From assembly GCA_903872075.1 (NCBI GenBank), contig CAIQJF010000079.1, forward strand, positions 1 through 37,032: 37,032 nucleotides of DNA. The letters run 5' to 3'. The position numbers and the translations under genes are program-made. Below, piece by piece: positions 18,293 to 27,511 of this stretch (position 1 is its first letter; each line of letters begins with the position of its first letter). This DNA is from an uncultured Caulobacteraceae bacterium. Lineage in GTDB: Bacteria; Pseudomonadota; Alphaproteobacteria; Caulobacterales; Caulobacteraceae. The notes below the pieces were generated by a model. It did no database searches, was not told where the DNA came from, and saw only the letters and a list, made by a program, of their open reading frames with translations.

Positions 18293-20821
18293 TCAGTCGG
18301 CCCGAAGGGTGGGCGCCGGCCGCCGGGAGAGCGCCTGCAGGGCGGCCAGCAATCCGCCACCCGCCGCGAGGAACGCCGCGCCGAGCACCAGGGTCACAAC
18401 CCCCGCCCAATCGACGCTCCACGTGGCCTGGAACACCTTGACCACCACGGGCCAGGCCGCCGCGTAGCCGAGCGCCACGCCGGCGAGCCCGGCGATGAGA
18501 CCGACGGCCCCGTATTCGATCGCATAGGCGCCCAGGATCTGACGGGTGGACGCGCCGAGGACCTTCAGAACCGCCGCCTCCCGACCGCGGGCGCGGGCGC
18601 GGGCGGCGATGGCCCCGGCCAGAACCAAGAGCCCGGCCAGCGCCGCCACGGCCGCGGCGCCGCGAATCGCCAGGGCCAGACGATCGAACAGATCCGCCGC
18701 AGCGCCGAGGGCCTCGCGCACGCTGATCACATTGACCGACGGAAAGTCCCGCCCGAGCGCCAGGGTGGCGCGACGTTCTTCAGCCGGGCTGGCGCGGGCG
18801 ATCGCCACCTGCCGCAACTCCGCCCCCTCCAGAGCCGCCGGATCGACCACCAGCGGAAAATTGGCCCCGAAACCGGCGAAGTCGATTTTTCTCAGGGCGG
18901 CGACACGGGCCTCGATCCGGCGGCCCAGGACCTCCAGACTGATCGCATCGCCGACTTTCAGGTTCGCGCCCTTGGCGGCCTCGGTCGACATGGCGACGAG
19001 CGGCGGGCCGGCATAGGCGGCCGGCCACCAGTGTCCCGACACCACGCCGGATTTCAGCGGTTCGGGCCCGAGCGACGAGAGCGATATGTCGTTGTCGTAG
19101 GCCCAGCGGTTGGCCGGGTCGATGTGGGCGGCCTCGAGCCCCTGCCCCCTCACCCCGACTATGCGGCCTGACGCGAAGGGCGCTCGCAGGTAGGTCTGGC
19201 GCGTCAGGGGGCGGCCGAAGGCCGCCGCCAGAGTCGCATCGAAAGCCGGCCCCTGGCTCGCGGCCAGACCGGAAAACACCAGCGAGGGCGCGGTGCGCGG
19301 CGCCACGTCCGAGACCTGGGCCAGGAGGCTCGACTGAATCAGCACCACCGCGGAGAGCAGGGCGACGCCCAGGCCGATCGCCGGGGCGGCGGTGCGCGCC
19401 GCGGAGCCGGGTCCGGCCAGATTCGCCAGCCCGATGCGCGCCGCCCCGCGGACGGAGCCACGCAGCCAACCCGCCAGGGCCGCGCCGCCGGCGCCGAGCA
19501 CCCAAAGCACGAGAAAGGCGACAGCGACGCCGGCGATCATGATCGCCGCCGCCAGCGGCGTCGGCGCGGTGACCACGGCCAGGGCGGCGAGCCCGAGAGC
19601 GGCCAGGGCCGCGCCGGCCAGTTCCGGGCCCAGAGTGAGGCGCCCCGCGAGCTGGCGGCGGAACAGGGCGGCGGGAGGCGTCGCCCGCGCGCGCGCCAGG
19701 GGCCCGAGGGAAAAGGCCGCCGCGGACAGCAGGCCGAAGGCGGCGGCCCGGGCCAGCGGCCCCGGGTAGACGGCGAACAGCGCCGGGACGGGCAGCTTGT
19801 CCCGCACCAGTTCCCCAAGGATCAACGGCGCAGCCGCCCCGATGCCAAGGCCGATGCCGACGCCGAGGACGGCCAGAAGCCCGATCTGGATGAGGTAGAT
19901 GTCGCGGACGAGACCGCCCTCCGCCCCCAGGGCCTTGAGCACGGCGATGCCCGGTTTCTTGGCGTCGAGATGGGCGGACACCGCGCCGAAGACGCCCAGG
20001 CCACCCGCCACCAGCGAGGCGAGACCGATGAACCCGAGGAAATACTCCAGTTCATCGATCAAACGGCGCAGTCCGGGCGCGGCGTCGGACCGATCGGTGA
20101 GCCGCCAGGCGCCGTCAGAATCGGCGGCCTTCAGGGCGATCTGAAGATCGGCCTTCGCGGCGCCCAGCCTTGCCCCCGACGGGAGGGCGATGCGGACGGT
20201 TTCACCGAACGGAAGACCCGGGTCGAGGAAGCCCCCGCCCTCGACCACCGCCATTCGGGTTAGGACCCGCGGTCCCAAGGCGAAGCCACGCGACAGACGG
20301 TCCGGCTCCGCGACGAGGATCGCGCGCGCGATCAGCGGCACGTTGCCGACGAGGAAGCGATCCCCGAGTTTCAGCCCCAGACGATCCAGCAGCGCCGGCT
20401 CAACCGCCGCCCCGGCGGCATCACCCACGGGCGTCAGCGCGGCGTCGAGCGTGGTCGCTCCCTGAAGCTCCACCTTTCCGGCCAGAGGATAGCCGTCGCT
20501 GACCCCGCGAAGTTCCACCAGCCGCCGCTCGCCTGACGGCGCCTGAGCCATGGCCTCGGCGCTGGCCGCATAGGCGGTCCGGCCTGTCCGATCGAAAACG
20601 GCCTGTTCGGCCGGCGTGAACGGCCGAAGCCGCTGGGTGACGGCCAGATCGCCGCCCAGAATTTCGCGGGCCTGTGCGCCAAGCCCCTGGCGGAACGCCT
20701 CCGCCACCGAACCGGCCGCGGCGATGGCCGCGACGCCAAGGGCCAGACAGGCGAGGAAAATACGGAACCCGCGCACCCCGGCGCGGAGCTCACGGGCGGC
20801 GAGGCGGGCGGCGAGCCACAC
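18293..20821 (-). CDS. ABC transporter permease, FtsX/MacB-like (YbbP type)
   Basis: This 842-residue permease matches the YbbP group: an N-terminal membrane helix (20-40), a large periplasmic domain, three central helices of an FtsX domain (about 255-390), more helices (about 400-480), a second periplasmic domain, and a C-terminal FtsX domain (about 715-835). The duplicated FtsX layout is usual for the family. The GTG start at 20821 lies 3 nt after the ybbA-like stop, so both are co-translated. The pair is expected to form a type VII-like ABC machine acting on envelope substrates; the substrate is unknown. It is very Ala/Leu-rich. Confidence 0.92.
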   Translation of the reverse strand: MWLAARLAARELRAGVRGFRIFLACLALGVAAIAAAGSVAEAFRQGLGAQAREILGGDLAVTQRLRPFTPAEQAVFDRTGRTAYAASAEAMAQAPSGERRLVELRGVSDGYPLAGKVELQGATTLDAALTPVGDAAGAAVEPALLDRLGLKLGDRFLVGNVPLIARAILVAEPDRLSRGFALGPRVLTRMAVVEGGGFLDPGLPFGETVRIALPSGARLGAAKADLQIALKAADSDGAWRLTDRSDAAPGLRRLIDELEYFLGFIGLASLVAGGLGVFGAVSAHLDAKKPGIAVLKALGAEGGLVRDIYLIQIGLLAVLGVGIGLGIGAAAPLILGELVRDKLPVPALFAVYPGPLARAAAFGLLSAAAFSLGPLARARATPPAALFRRQLAGRLTLGPELAGAALAALGLAALAVVTAPTPLAAAIMIAGVAVAFLVLWVLGAGGAALAGWLRGSVRGAARIGLANLAGPGSAARTAAPAIGLGVALLSAVVLIQSSLLAQVSDVAPRTAPSLVFSGLAASQGPAFDATLAAAFGRPLTRQTYLRAPFASGRIVGVRGQGLEAAHIDPANRWAYDNDISLSSLGPEPLKSGVVSGHWWPAAYAGPPLVAMSTEAAKGANLKVGDAISLEVLGRRIEARVAALRKIDFAGFGANFPLVVDPAALEGAELRQVAIARASPAEERRATLALGRDFPSVNVISVREALGAAADLFDRLALAIRGAAAVAALAGLLVLAGAIAARARARGREAAVLKVLGASTRQILGAYAIEYGAVGLIAGLAGVALGYAAAWPVVVKVFQATWSVDWAGVVTLVLGAAFLAAGGGLLAALQALSRRPAPTLRAD

Positions 20822-20824
20822 CGC

Positions 20825-21517
20825 TCAGAGGCCCGCGATCATGCGGCCGTCGAACATCCGCGCGATCCGGTCGGCCCGGGCGGCGAGCGCGTCGTCGTGG
20901 GTGACCAGCACCATGGCCGCCCCCGTCTGGGCGACGAGGCTGAACATCAGATCCGCCACCGCCGCGGCGTTGGCGGCGTCGAGATTGCCGGTGGGCTCGT
21001 CGGCGAAGAGGAGCGCGGGATTGGCGGCCAGGGCCCGGGCCAGAGCGACCCGTTGCTGCTCGCCTCCGGAAAGTTGGTGGGGATAGTGGCGGGCTCGCGC
21101 CGAGAGCCCGACCCGCCCGATCCAGTCGCGGGCGATCGCGGCGGCCTCACGTTCTCCGGCAATCTCCAGCGGCGTCGAGACATTTTCCTCCGCAGTCATA
21201 TTGGGAAGGAGATGGAAGGCCTGGAAGACCAGGGAGACCCGGCCCCGGCGCAGACGCGCGCGACGGTCCTCGCTCAGCCGGGCCAGGTCCTCGCCCATGA
21301 GGCGCACCTCGCCCCGAGTCGGTCGCTCCAGGCCCGCGGCCACGGCAATAAGCGAGGATTTGCCGCAGCCGGAGGGACCGACGATGGCCACCCGTTCGCC
21401 CGGCGCCACGTCAAAGTCCACGCCACGCAGGATGTCCACCGGCCCGGCCGCGGACGGCAGGGTGAGGCAGACGCCGCTTAGCGACAGGGGCGCGGGCGGA
21501 GCGCTGGCGTCGAACAT
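20825..21517 (-). CDS. ABC transporter ATP-binding protein (LolD/YbbA type)
   Basis: This 230-residue ATPase is of the MacB/LolD/YbbA class. It has Walker A GPSGCGKSSL, Q-loop VFQAFHLLPNMTAEENV, signature LSGGEQQRVALARAL, Walker B ALLFADEPTGNLD and H-loop VTHD; the LLPNMTAEENV and DEPTGNLD wording is typical of this class. The start at 21517 lies directly before the domain. It is divergent from the TesA-type gene, reproducing the tesA-ybbA-ybbP neighbourhood of E. coli, which supports the YbbA assignment over LolD. Confidence 0.93.
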   Translation of the reverse strand: MFDASAPPAPLSLSGVCLTLPSAAGPVDILRGVDFDVAPGERVAIVGPSGCGKSSLIAVAAGLERPTRGEVRLMGEDLARLSEDRRARLRRGRVSLVFQAFHLLPNMTAEENVSTPLEIAGEREAAAIARDWIGRVGLSARARHYPHQLSGGEQQRVALARALAANPALLFADEPTGNLDAANAAAVADLMFSLVAQTGAAMVLVTHDDALAARADRIARMFDGRMIAGL

Positions 21518-21549
21518 GAACTCTGACCGCGATTGAGGGACGATGGGCT

Positions 21550-21563
21550 TTCCTACATAGGAA
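21550..21563. promoter_or_regulatory. Palindrome between the ABC ATPase and esterase genes
   Basis: TTCCTA-CA-TAGGAA is a perfect 6-bp dyad with a 2-bp centre, ending 5 nt before the tesA-like ATG. It may be an operator controlling the divergent pair, but its right arm also supplies purines that could serve as a ribosome binding site. Confidence 0.3.
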
Positions 21564-21568
21564 GCCGG

Positions 21569-22216
21569 ATGACCAGAACACCCCATACTGGCCAAACGCG
21601 GCGCGCCTGGATGGCGGGCGCCGTCGCCGTCATCGCGGCGAGCCCCGTCCTGGCCAAGACCGCGCCGGTGGTGACCCTGCTGGGCGACTCCATCACCGCC
21701 GGCTACGGCCTGGCCGCCGCGGCGGCCCTGCCGGCGCGGCTTCAGGCGGCCCTGACCAAACTGGGGGTCAAGGCCGTGGTGCGCGGCGCGGGCGTATCTG
21801 GCGACACCACCGCCGACGGCCTGGCCCGAGCGGACTTTTCGGTGCAGCCGGACACGAGGCTCTGTGTCGTGGCGCTGGGGGGCAACGACCTGCTGCAAGG
21901 GCTGGATCCGAAGACGACGCGGGCCAATCTGACGCGGATCGTCAAACGGCTGAAGGCCCGGCGGATCGCCGTCGTGCTGGCCGGCCTGACTGCCCCACGC
22001 GCCATCGGCGCGGACTATGCGCGGGATTTCGACGCCGTGTTCCCAGGTGTCGCAAGGGAAACCGGCGCGACGCTCTACCCCGACCTTCTGGCCGGGGTGG
22101 CGCGCACGCCAAGGCTCAACCAGGCCGACGGCATCCATCCCAACCCCGCCGGGGTCGAAATCATCGCCACACGATTGGCGGCTGTCGTGGCGCGGAGCCT
22201 CAAGAGGCCAGGGTGA
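21569..22216 (+). CDS. tesA: SGNH/GDSL esterase, TesA-type arylesterase/thioesterase
   Basis: This 215-residue exported hydrolase is of the TesA family (multifunctional acyl-CoA thioesterase/lysophospholipase/arylesterase in E. coli). Block I is LLGDSITAGYG with nucleophile Ser41, the oxyanion Gly and Asn are in ALGGNDLL, and the catalytic Asp187 and His190 are in DGIHPN. The N-terminus (RTPHTGQTRRAWMAGAVAV, ending SPVLA) is a signal peptide with a twin-arginine pair, so Tat export is possible. The start at 21569 lies after TAGGAAG. The stop overlaps the thpR start as GTGA. Confidence 0.93.
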   Translation: MTRTPHTGQTRRAWMAGAVAVIAASPVLAKTAPVVTLLGDSITAGYGLAAAAALPARLQAALTKLGVKAVVRGAGVSGDTTADGLARADFSVQPDTRLCVVALGGNDLLQGLDPKTTRANLTRIVKRLKARRIAVVLAGLTAPRAIGADYARDFDAVFPGVARETGATLYPDLLAGVARTPRLNQADGIHPNPAGVEIIATRLAAVVARSLKRPG

Positions 22217-22752
22217 TCAGACTCTTCGCCGCCATCGCCGTGCCGCACGAGGCGGCGCAGGCCCTCGCGCCGCTCGCGGGCGGCGTGCCCGGCGCGCGCT
22301 GGAGCCCGGCGGAAAACCTGCACATCACCTTGCGGTTCGCCGGGGATATCCCCGAGACCCAGGCCGAAGATCTGGAGTCCGCGCTGAGCGCCGTCTCCTC
22401 ACATGCTTTCGACGTGGCCCTGGCCGGTGTGGGAACCTTCGGCGACGCCCTGACCATCAACGCCCTCTGGGCCGGCGTCGAGGCCGGCGAACAGCTGGGC
22501 ATCCTGCACCGGCGGTGCGAGGCTGCGACCCGGCGCGCCGGCCTGAAGCCGGACACGCGCGCCTGGAAACCGCATGTCACGCTGGCCTATCTGAACCGCG
22601 CCGAGCCGGCCCGCGTCGCCGCCTGGACGGCCGCGCATAGCCTGCTGCGGGTGGCCCCCTTCGCGGTGGATCGCTTCGGTCTCTATTCCAGCTTTCGCAC
22701 CCGGACGGGGTCCGCCTACAGGCTTGAGCGGCTCTATCGCCTTACGCCTTGA
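22213..22752 (+). CDS. thpR: RNA 2',3'-cyclic phosphodiesterase (2H family)
   Basis: ThpR (LigT) is a 2H phosphoesterase that opens 2',3'-cyclic phosphates on RNA. Both catalytic H-x-T/S-x tetrapeptides are present: His37 in HITL and His121 in HVTL. The 179-residue length is usual, as are the opening RLFAAIAVP and the closing RVAPFAVDRFGLYSS. The GTG start overlaps the upstream stop by four bases, indicating translational coupling with the esterase gene. Its last 11 bp overlap the end of the convergent DUF2237 gene. Confidence 0.93.
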   Translation: MIRLFAAIAVPHEAAQALAPLAGGVPGARWSPAENLHITLRFAGDIPETQAEDLESALSAVSSHAFDVALAGVGTFGDALTINALWAGVEAGEQLGILHRRCEAATRRAGLKPDTRAWKPHVTLAYLNRAEPARVAAWTAAHSLLRVAPFAVDRFGLYSSFRTRTGSAYRLERLYRLTP

Positions 22753-23125
22753 TCGCGTGATCCTTGAGAACGCCGAGCGGCGTGATGGCCAGGACTTCCT
22801 CGTGGGTGGCGGCCAAGACCACGGGCGGCGCGACACCGGCGTCGAGGGCTTCCTTCCAGCGTGGGGCGCAGACGCACCAGCGGTCGCCGGGGTTCAGGCC
22901 CGGAAAATCGAATTCCGGACGCGGCGTCGACAGGTCGTTGCCCATGGCCATGGAGAAGGCGAGGAAGCTCTCGGTCATGACCGCGCAAACGGTGTGCTGG
23001 CCGGTGTCTTCCGGCCCCGTCTCACAGCAGCCGTTGCGGTAGAAGCCGGTGATGGGGTCGATCGAACAGGGTTCGAGCTCACCCCCGAGGACGTTGCGCG
23101 CCGCCTTGTCGTATCGGATGGTCAT
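22742..23125 (-). CDS. DUF2237 family protein
   Basis: This 127-residue protein matches DUF2237, a small conserved family of unknown function. It begins with the family-typical NVLGGELEPCS and GFYRNGCCETGPEDTGQHTVCAV, then FLAFSMAMGNDLSTP and the Trp/Cys-rich GDRWCVCAPRWKEA, and ends with HEEVLAITPLGVLKDHA. Several conserved Cys (in GCC, VCA and WCVCA) hint at metal binding, which is inference. It is soluble, without signal peptide. The 3' end overlaps thpR by 11 bp. Confidence 0.9.
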   Translation of the reverse strand: MTIRYDKAARNVLGGELEPCSIDPITGFYRNGCCETGPEDTGQHTVCAVMTESFLAFSMAMGNDLSTPRPEFDFPGLNPGDRWCVCAPRWKEALDAGVAPPVVLAATHEEVLAITPLGVLKDHAIKA

Positions 23126-23177
23126 GGCGCAAACCTTATGCCCTAAGGCGGACCACCCGTCACGGAGACCCTCACAT

Positions 23178-24047
23178 ATGTCGCACCCTGTCCGTCCCCG
23201 GCGCAGCGCCCTCTACATGCCCGCCTCCAATCCGCGGGCGGTGGAGAAGTCCCGGGGCCTTGCCTGCGACGTGGTGATCCTCGACCTGGAAGACGCGGTG
23301 CTGCCTGACGCCAAGGACGGAGCCAGGGCCGACGCGGTGGCCGCGGTGAAGGCCGGAGGTTTCGGCCGCCGGGAGGTGGTGATCCGGGTCAACGACCTGT
23401 CCACGCCCTGGGGGGCCGCGGATCTCGTCGCAGCCGCGGCCGCGGGGCCGGATGCGGTGCTGGCCCCCAAGATTCGCGGGCCGGAAGACATCGCCGCCTA
23501 TGACCGTGCGCTCACGCAGGCCCCCGCCCACACCCGCCTCTGGGCGATGATTGAAACCCCCCAGGCCATTCTGGCGATCAACGCCATTGCCGGCGCCCCC
23601 TCGCGCCTGTCCGCCCTCTGCATGGGAACGAACGATCTGGCGAAGGAGATGCGCGCGCGACAGACGCCCACACGCGAGCCGTTTCACGCCGCCATGGCTC
23701 TGACAGTGATGGCCGCTCGGGCGCACGGGCTGGCGGTCCTGGACGGCGTCCACAATGAGATCGACGATCTCGCGGCGCTCGACGCGGTCTGCCGCCAGGG
23801 CGTCGACTTCGGCTTCGACGGCAAGACCCTGATCCACCCCAGCCATCTGGCCATCGCCAACGACGTTTTCACGCCCGCGGCGACGGAGGTCGCCTGGTCG
23901 CGGGCGGTGATCGCCGCATTCGCCGCGCCGGAGAACGCCGGCAAGGGCGCGCTGCGGGTGGACGGCCGCCTGGCGGAGCTTCTGCATCGCGATCAGGCGC
24001 TCGGCCTCGTCGCCATCGCCGACGCCATCGCCGCGGCGGACGCCTAG
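23178..24047 (+). CDS. HpcH/HpaI aldolase/citrate lyase (CitE-like) family protein
   Basis: This 289-residue protein is a CitE-like CoA-ester lyase of the HpcH/HpaI fold (TIM barrel with Mg2+). Visible motifs are RSALYMPASNPRAVEKS, VVILDLEDAV with the metal-ligand Glu/Asp, VIRVN, APKI, MIETPQAI and the C-terminal GKTLIHPSH. Free-standing members cleave malyl-CoA, citramalyl-CoA or related esters; the sequence does not tell which. No citC/D/F citrate lyase partners are nearby, so it is not part of a citrate lyase complex. Proximity to mdh may suggest malyl-CoA, but that is weak. The ATG at 23178 directly precedes the conserved start. Confidence 0.9.
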   Translation: MSHPVRPRRSALYMPASNPRAVEKSRGLACDVVILDLEDAVLPDAKDGARADAVAAVKAGGFGRREVVIRVNDLSTPWGAADLVAAAAAGPDAVLAPKIRGPEDIAAYDRALTQAPAHTRLWAMIETPQAILAINAIAGAPSRLSALCMGTNDLAKEMRARQTPTREPFHAAMALTVMAARAHGLAVLDGVHNEIDDLAALDAVCRQGVDFGFDGKTLIHPSHLAIANDVFTPAATEVAWSRAVIAAFAAPENAGKGALRVDGRLAELLHRDQALGLVAIADAIAAADA

Positions 24048-24059
24048 CCGGCCGCCCCG

Positions 24060-24476
24060 GTGATTTTCCTCCTGGCCGCCCTGGTTCTGGCCGCCGGCGC
24101 GCCGGCGACGCCATCGGACGTCCTGGGCGAGCGGATCCGGGAGTCCGCTGACGCCGCCCAGGCGATGCAGGGCCCTATGGATGGAACCTGGACCCTGTAC
24201 GCGGCGCATGGCCGTCCCCTGGCGATCCTTCAGATCACCGATCCGGCGTCAGGCGATGGCCGCATGGAGGCCGGATGGCGCGGGCCCGCGCCGGATGCGC
24301 CGCTCTCTCTGGTGGAGCGGATCGCGCGAGACGGCGCGCAACTGACCGTCGATCTGGGCCCGGCGGCGCCGACCGGCTTGCGAAACCTGACCCTGGCGCG
24401 GCGCGGCGCGCGTGTCTGGACAGGACGAGCGGCGAGCGGCGGGCGGACCACGCCGGTCACCTTGCGACGGCACTGA
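24060..24476 (+). CDS. Small exported protein of unknown function
   Basis: This 138-residue product starts with GTG, 12 nt after the lyase stop. Residues 1-16 form a short signal peptide (IFLLAALVLAAGAPA). The mature part is compact and beta-rich (GTWTLYAAHGRPLAILQITDP, then RMEAGWRGP, then LTLARRGARVWTG). The GTW...W pattern loosely recalls lipocalin-like single-domain proteins, but no family is recognised. It is probably co-transcribed with the CitE-like gene. Confidence 0.7.
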   Translation: MIFLLAALVLAAGAPATPSDVLGERIRESADAAQAMQGPMDGTWTLYAAHGRPLAILQITDPASGDGRMEAGWRGPAPDAPLSLVERIARDGAQLTVDLGPAAPTGLRNLTLARRGARVWTGRAASGGRTTPVTLRRH

Positions 24477-24560
24477 CACGGCGGGTGATCTGGCGCGGGC
24501 CCGGCATTTGACTTGATCCGGCGCGCGCCGGACAAACGGCGCCAGGATCCAAAGGCGCGC

Positions 24561-25394
24561 ATGACCCACCGCATCATCGAGACACCCTTCGCGGATATTG
24601 CTCTGTGGGACACCGGCGGAACGGGCCCCGCGGTGCTGCTGTTGCACGGCAATTCGTCCTGCAAGGAGATCTTCCGCGGGCAGTTCGACGCCAGGCTGAC
24701 AAATGATCCGCGCCTGATCGCCATGGATCTCCCCGGCCATGGCGGCTCGAGCGACGCCCGCGATCCGGCCGCGACCTACACCCTCGCCGGATATGGCGCG
24801 GCCGCCCTGGCGGTGCTGGCGGCGCTGAACGTCTCCCGCGCGGCGGTGTTCGGCTGGTCGCTGGGCGGGCATGTGGCCCTGGACATGGTGTCCAGATTCC
24901 CGGGGCTGCGAGGCGTGATGATCAGCGGCACGCCGCCGATCGCCAACGGCGGATTCGCGGAGGGTTTCCGGCAGAGCACGCACATGGGTCTGGCTGGCGC
25001 GCAAGCCTGGTCGGAGGCCGACACCGAGGCCTACGCCCGCGCCACGGCCGGGGCCGGCGCGCCGTTCGAACCTTTTCTGCTGGAGGCAGCCCGACGGACC
25101 CATGGCGTCGCGCGGGAGACCTTCTTCGCGGACGCCCTGTCCGGGCGCGCCGATGATCAGCGGCGGATTGCGGAGACGGCCGCCGTCCCCCTGGCCGTGA
25201 TCAATGGGGCAGAGGATGAGTTCATCAACGCCGACTATTTCGGCCAGGTCGCCTGGGCGAACCTGTGGGACGGACGTGTTCACAGCCTGGCCGGGCTCGG
25301 CCATGCGCCGTTCTGGCAGGCTCCCGAAAGATTCAACCCGCTGTTCGAGCGATTCATCATCGAGACGGCGATCACCACCGGAACCACCGCATGA
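24561..25394 (+). CDS. Alpha/beta-fold hydrolase
   Basis: This 277-residue hydrolase has the alpha/beta fold: oxyanion strand VLLLHGNSSCKE, LIAMDLPGHGGSS, the nucleophile elbow GWSLGG with Ser100, an acid in INGAEDEF, and the catalytic His248 in GLGHAPFW. The substrate is unknown; the small cap region (about 125-200) is of the general esterase/lactonase/haloperoxidase-like type. No signal peptide is present. The ATG at 24561 is taken rather than an upstream TTG. Its stop overlaps the next gene as ATGA. Confidence 0.9.
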   Translation: MTHRIIETPFADIALWDTGGTGPAVLLLHGNSSCKEIFRGQFDARLTNDPRLIAMDLPGHGGSSDARDPAATYTLAGYGAAALAVLAALNVSRAAVFGWSLGGHVALDMVSRFPGLRGVMISGTPPIANGGFAEGFRQSTHMGLAGAQAWSEADTEAYARATAGAGAPFEPFLLEAARRTHGVARETFFADALSGRADDQRRIAETAAVPLAVINGAEDEFINADYFGQVAWANLWDGRVHSLAGLGHAPFWQAPERFNPLFERFIIETAITTGTTA

Positions 25395-25999
25395 AGCTCG
25401 AGTTTCCGGAATTCGGTCACCAGAGCGAGACCTTGGTCGCCGTCGTCCTGGGCGCGCTGCTAGCCACCCTGAGCGGTGTCATCGCCAATCAGTGGGAGGC
25501 CCATGCCCGGCAACGGGAGCGGGAACGAACGGCGGCCCTGCTGTTCGGCGAGGTGCTGTCCACCCTGAGGGTGCTGCTCGTGATGGCCGAACGGGCAAGC
25601 GTCGTCCCGCCGGCCTGGGGGCCCGTGACGCAGCGCATGCTGCAGACCGCCAGGCGCGAGATCGGCATCTATGAACGCAACAGGGAGGCGTTGGTCGATC
25701 TGCGCGACCCGGCGCTGCGCGCCGACGTTCATCGCCTGGCCATCCAGATCGTCATGCCGCTGGACGGCATCCTGGATTCCCTCAAGGACGGCGGCGCTGA
25801 CGACGACGAGAGGCGACAGGTGGGGTTCGATTGGCTGATGGAGACCAGCGGGCGCATTCCGGATCTCGTCGCGCGTCTGGGCCGGATCGCGCATCACGAC
25901 TTCGCTCATTTCGCGGCGGCGGCGGAGGCGGCCGGCGGCCCTCAAACCACCGCCGCGAGGGCGGCGGCGCGAACGGCGGCCAACGCGGCCTCGTCATAG
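25391..25999 (+). CDS. Membrane-anchored protein of unknown function
   Basis: This 202-residue product begins four bases before the hydrolase stop, so translation is coupled. It has one membrane helix (about 13-33, ETLVAVVLGALLATLSGVIA) followed by a charged amphipathic helix (QWEAHARQRERERTA) and further helical segments. The C-terminus is Ala-rich and its last 58 bp are read on the other strand by the HIT gene. No enzyme motif is seen. A shared role with the hydrolase is inferred only from coupling. Confidence 0.75.
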   Translation: MKLEFPEFGHQSETLVAVVLGALLATLSGVIANQWEAHARQRERERTAALLFGEVLSTLRVLLVMAERASVVPPAWGPVTQRMLQTARREIGIYERNREALVDLRDPALRADVHRLAIQIVMPLDGILDSLKDGGADDDERRQVGFDWLMETSGRIPDLVARLGRIAHHDFAHFAAAAEAAGGPQTTAARAAARTAANAASS

Positions 26000-26358
26000 G
26001 ACGCGGAGTCTCCGATTCCCCACACCGGACCGGGCCAGGCCGAATCGTCCGGTCTCCGTCCGACAACATGGACGTGGAGTTGCGGTGTGATGTTGCCCAG
26101 CGCGCCGACGTTCAGCTTCGCCACCGGACGGCCAAGCGCGAGACCCATGGCGCGCACCGCCACGCCGGCGCTGACAATCTCGGTCATCAGCGCGGCCCGG
26201 TCGGCGACGGAGAGATCCTCAAGCTCCCGCGCGCCGGGCCGGCGCGGAATCAGGACGATCCAGGGAAACCGGGCGTCCAGCTGAAGACGCGCCGCGCAAA
26301 GGGGCAGATCGATCAGGGCGGCTGAGCCGGTCTCGAAGGCGGGATCGAGGATGAACAT
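25942..26358 (-). CDS. HIT-family (histidine triad-like) protein
   Basis: This 138-residue protein has a HIT-like fold, a group of nucleotide-binding hydrolases and transferases. Seen are ARFPWIVLIPRRPGARELEDL and the active-site segment NITPQLHVHVVGRR. The usual H-x-H-x-H is Q93-L-H95-V-H97, so the first His is Gln while the nucleophilic His95 and last His97 are kept; this QLHVHVVGR form is familiar in proteobacterial members. The downstream DSAWPGPVWG loop is also typical. Its 3' end overlaps the convergent membrane-protein gene by 58 bp. Confidence 0.9.
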   Translation of the reverse strand: MFILDPAFETGSAALIDLPLCAARLQLDARFPWIVLIPRRPGARELEDLSVADRAALMTEIVSAGVAVRAMGLALGRPVAKLNVGALGNITPQLHVHVVGRRPDDSAWPGPVWGIGDSASYDEAALAAVRAAALAAVV

Positions 26359-26367
26359 GCCTCAGCC

Positions 26368-27395
<1,028 letters not shown>

Positions 27396-27398
<3 letters not shown>

Positions 27399-27511
27399 AG
27401 CAAACTTCGATCAGATGGAATCATCTGATCGAAGATGATTTGCTCTAGAATCAAATACATAGGGCCTGATTCACCGCTTGCATCTGTTCCGTGCAAACGG
27501 ATCAGGACCTA
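27396..27511. repeat. REP-like palindromic element between mdh and the LytTR gene
   Basis: Hairpin 1 has outer arms TAGAGCAAA (27396-27404) and TTTGCTCTA (27439-27447) and a perfect 13-bp inner stem (27405-27417 with 27422-27434, loop GAAT), with four extra bases on the right. Hairpin 2 pairs 27461-27470 with 27501-27510 (9 of 10) and TTGCA with TGCAA inside. GAATCA (27448-27453) can instead pair with TGATTC (27467-27472). The element supplies the mdh TAG and reaches the LytTR stop. It looks like a dispersed palindromic repeat; copy number is unknown. It can also act as a terminator for both convergent genes. Confidence 0.65.

Noticed and set aside
24513..24560. TTG start extending the alpha/beta hydrolase by 16 residues
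   Set aside because: The extension is basic and lacks homology in character; ATG at 24561 directly precedes the fold.
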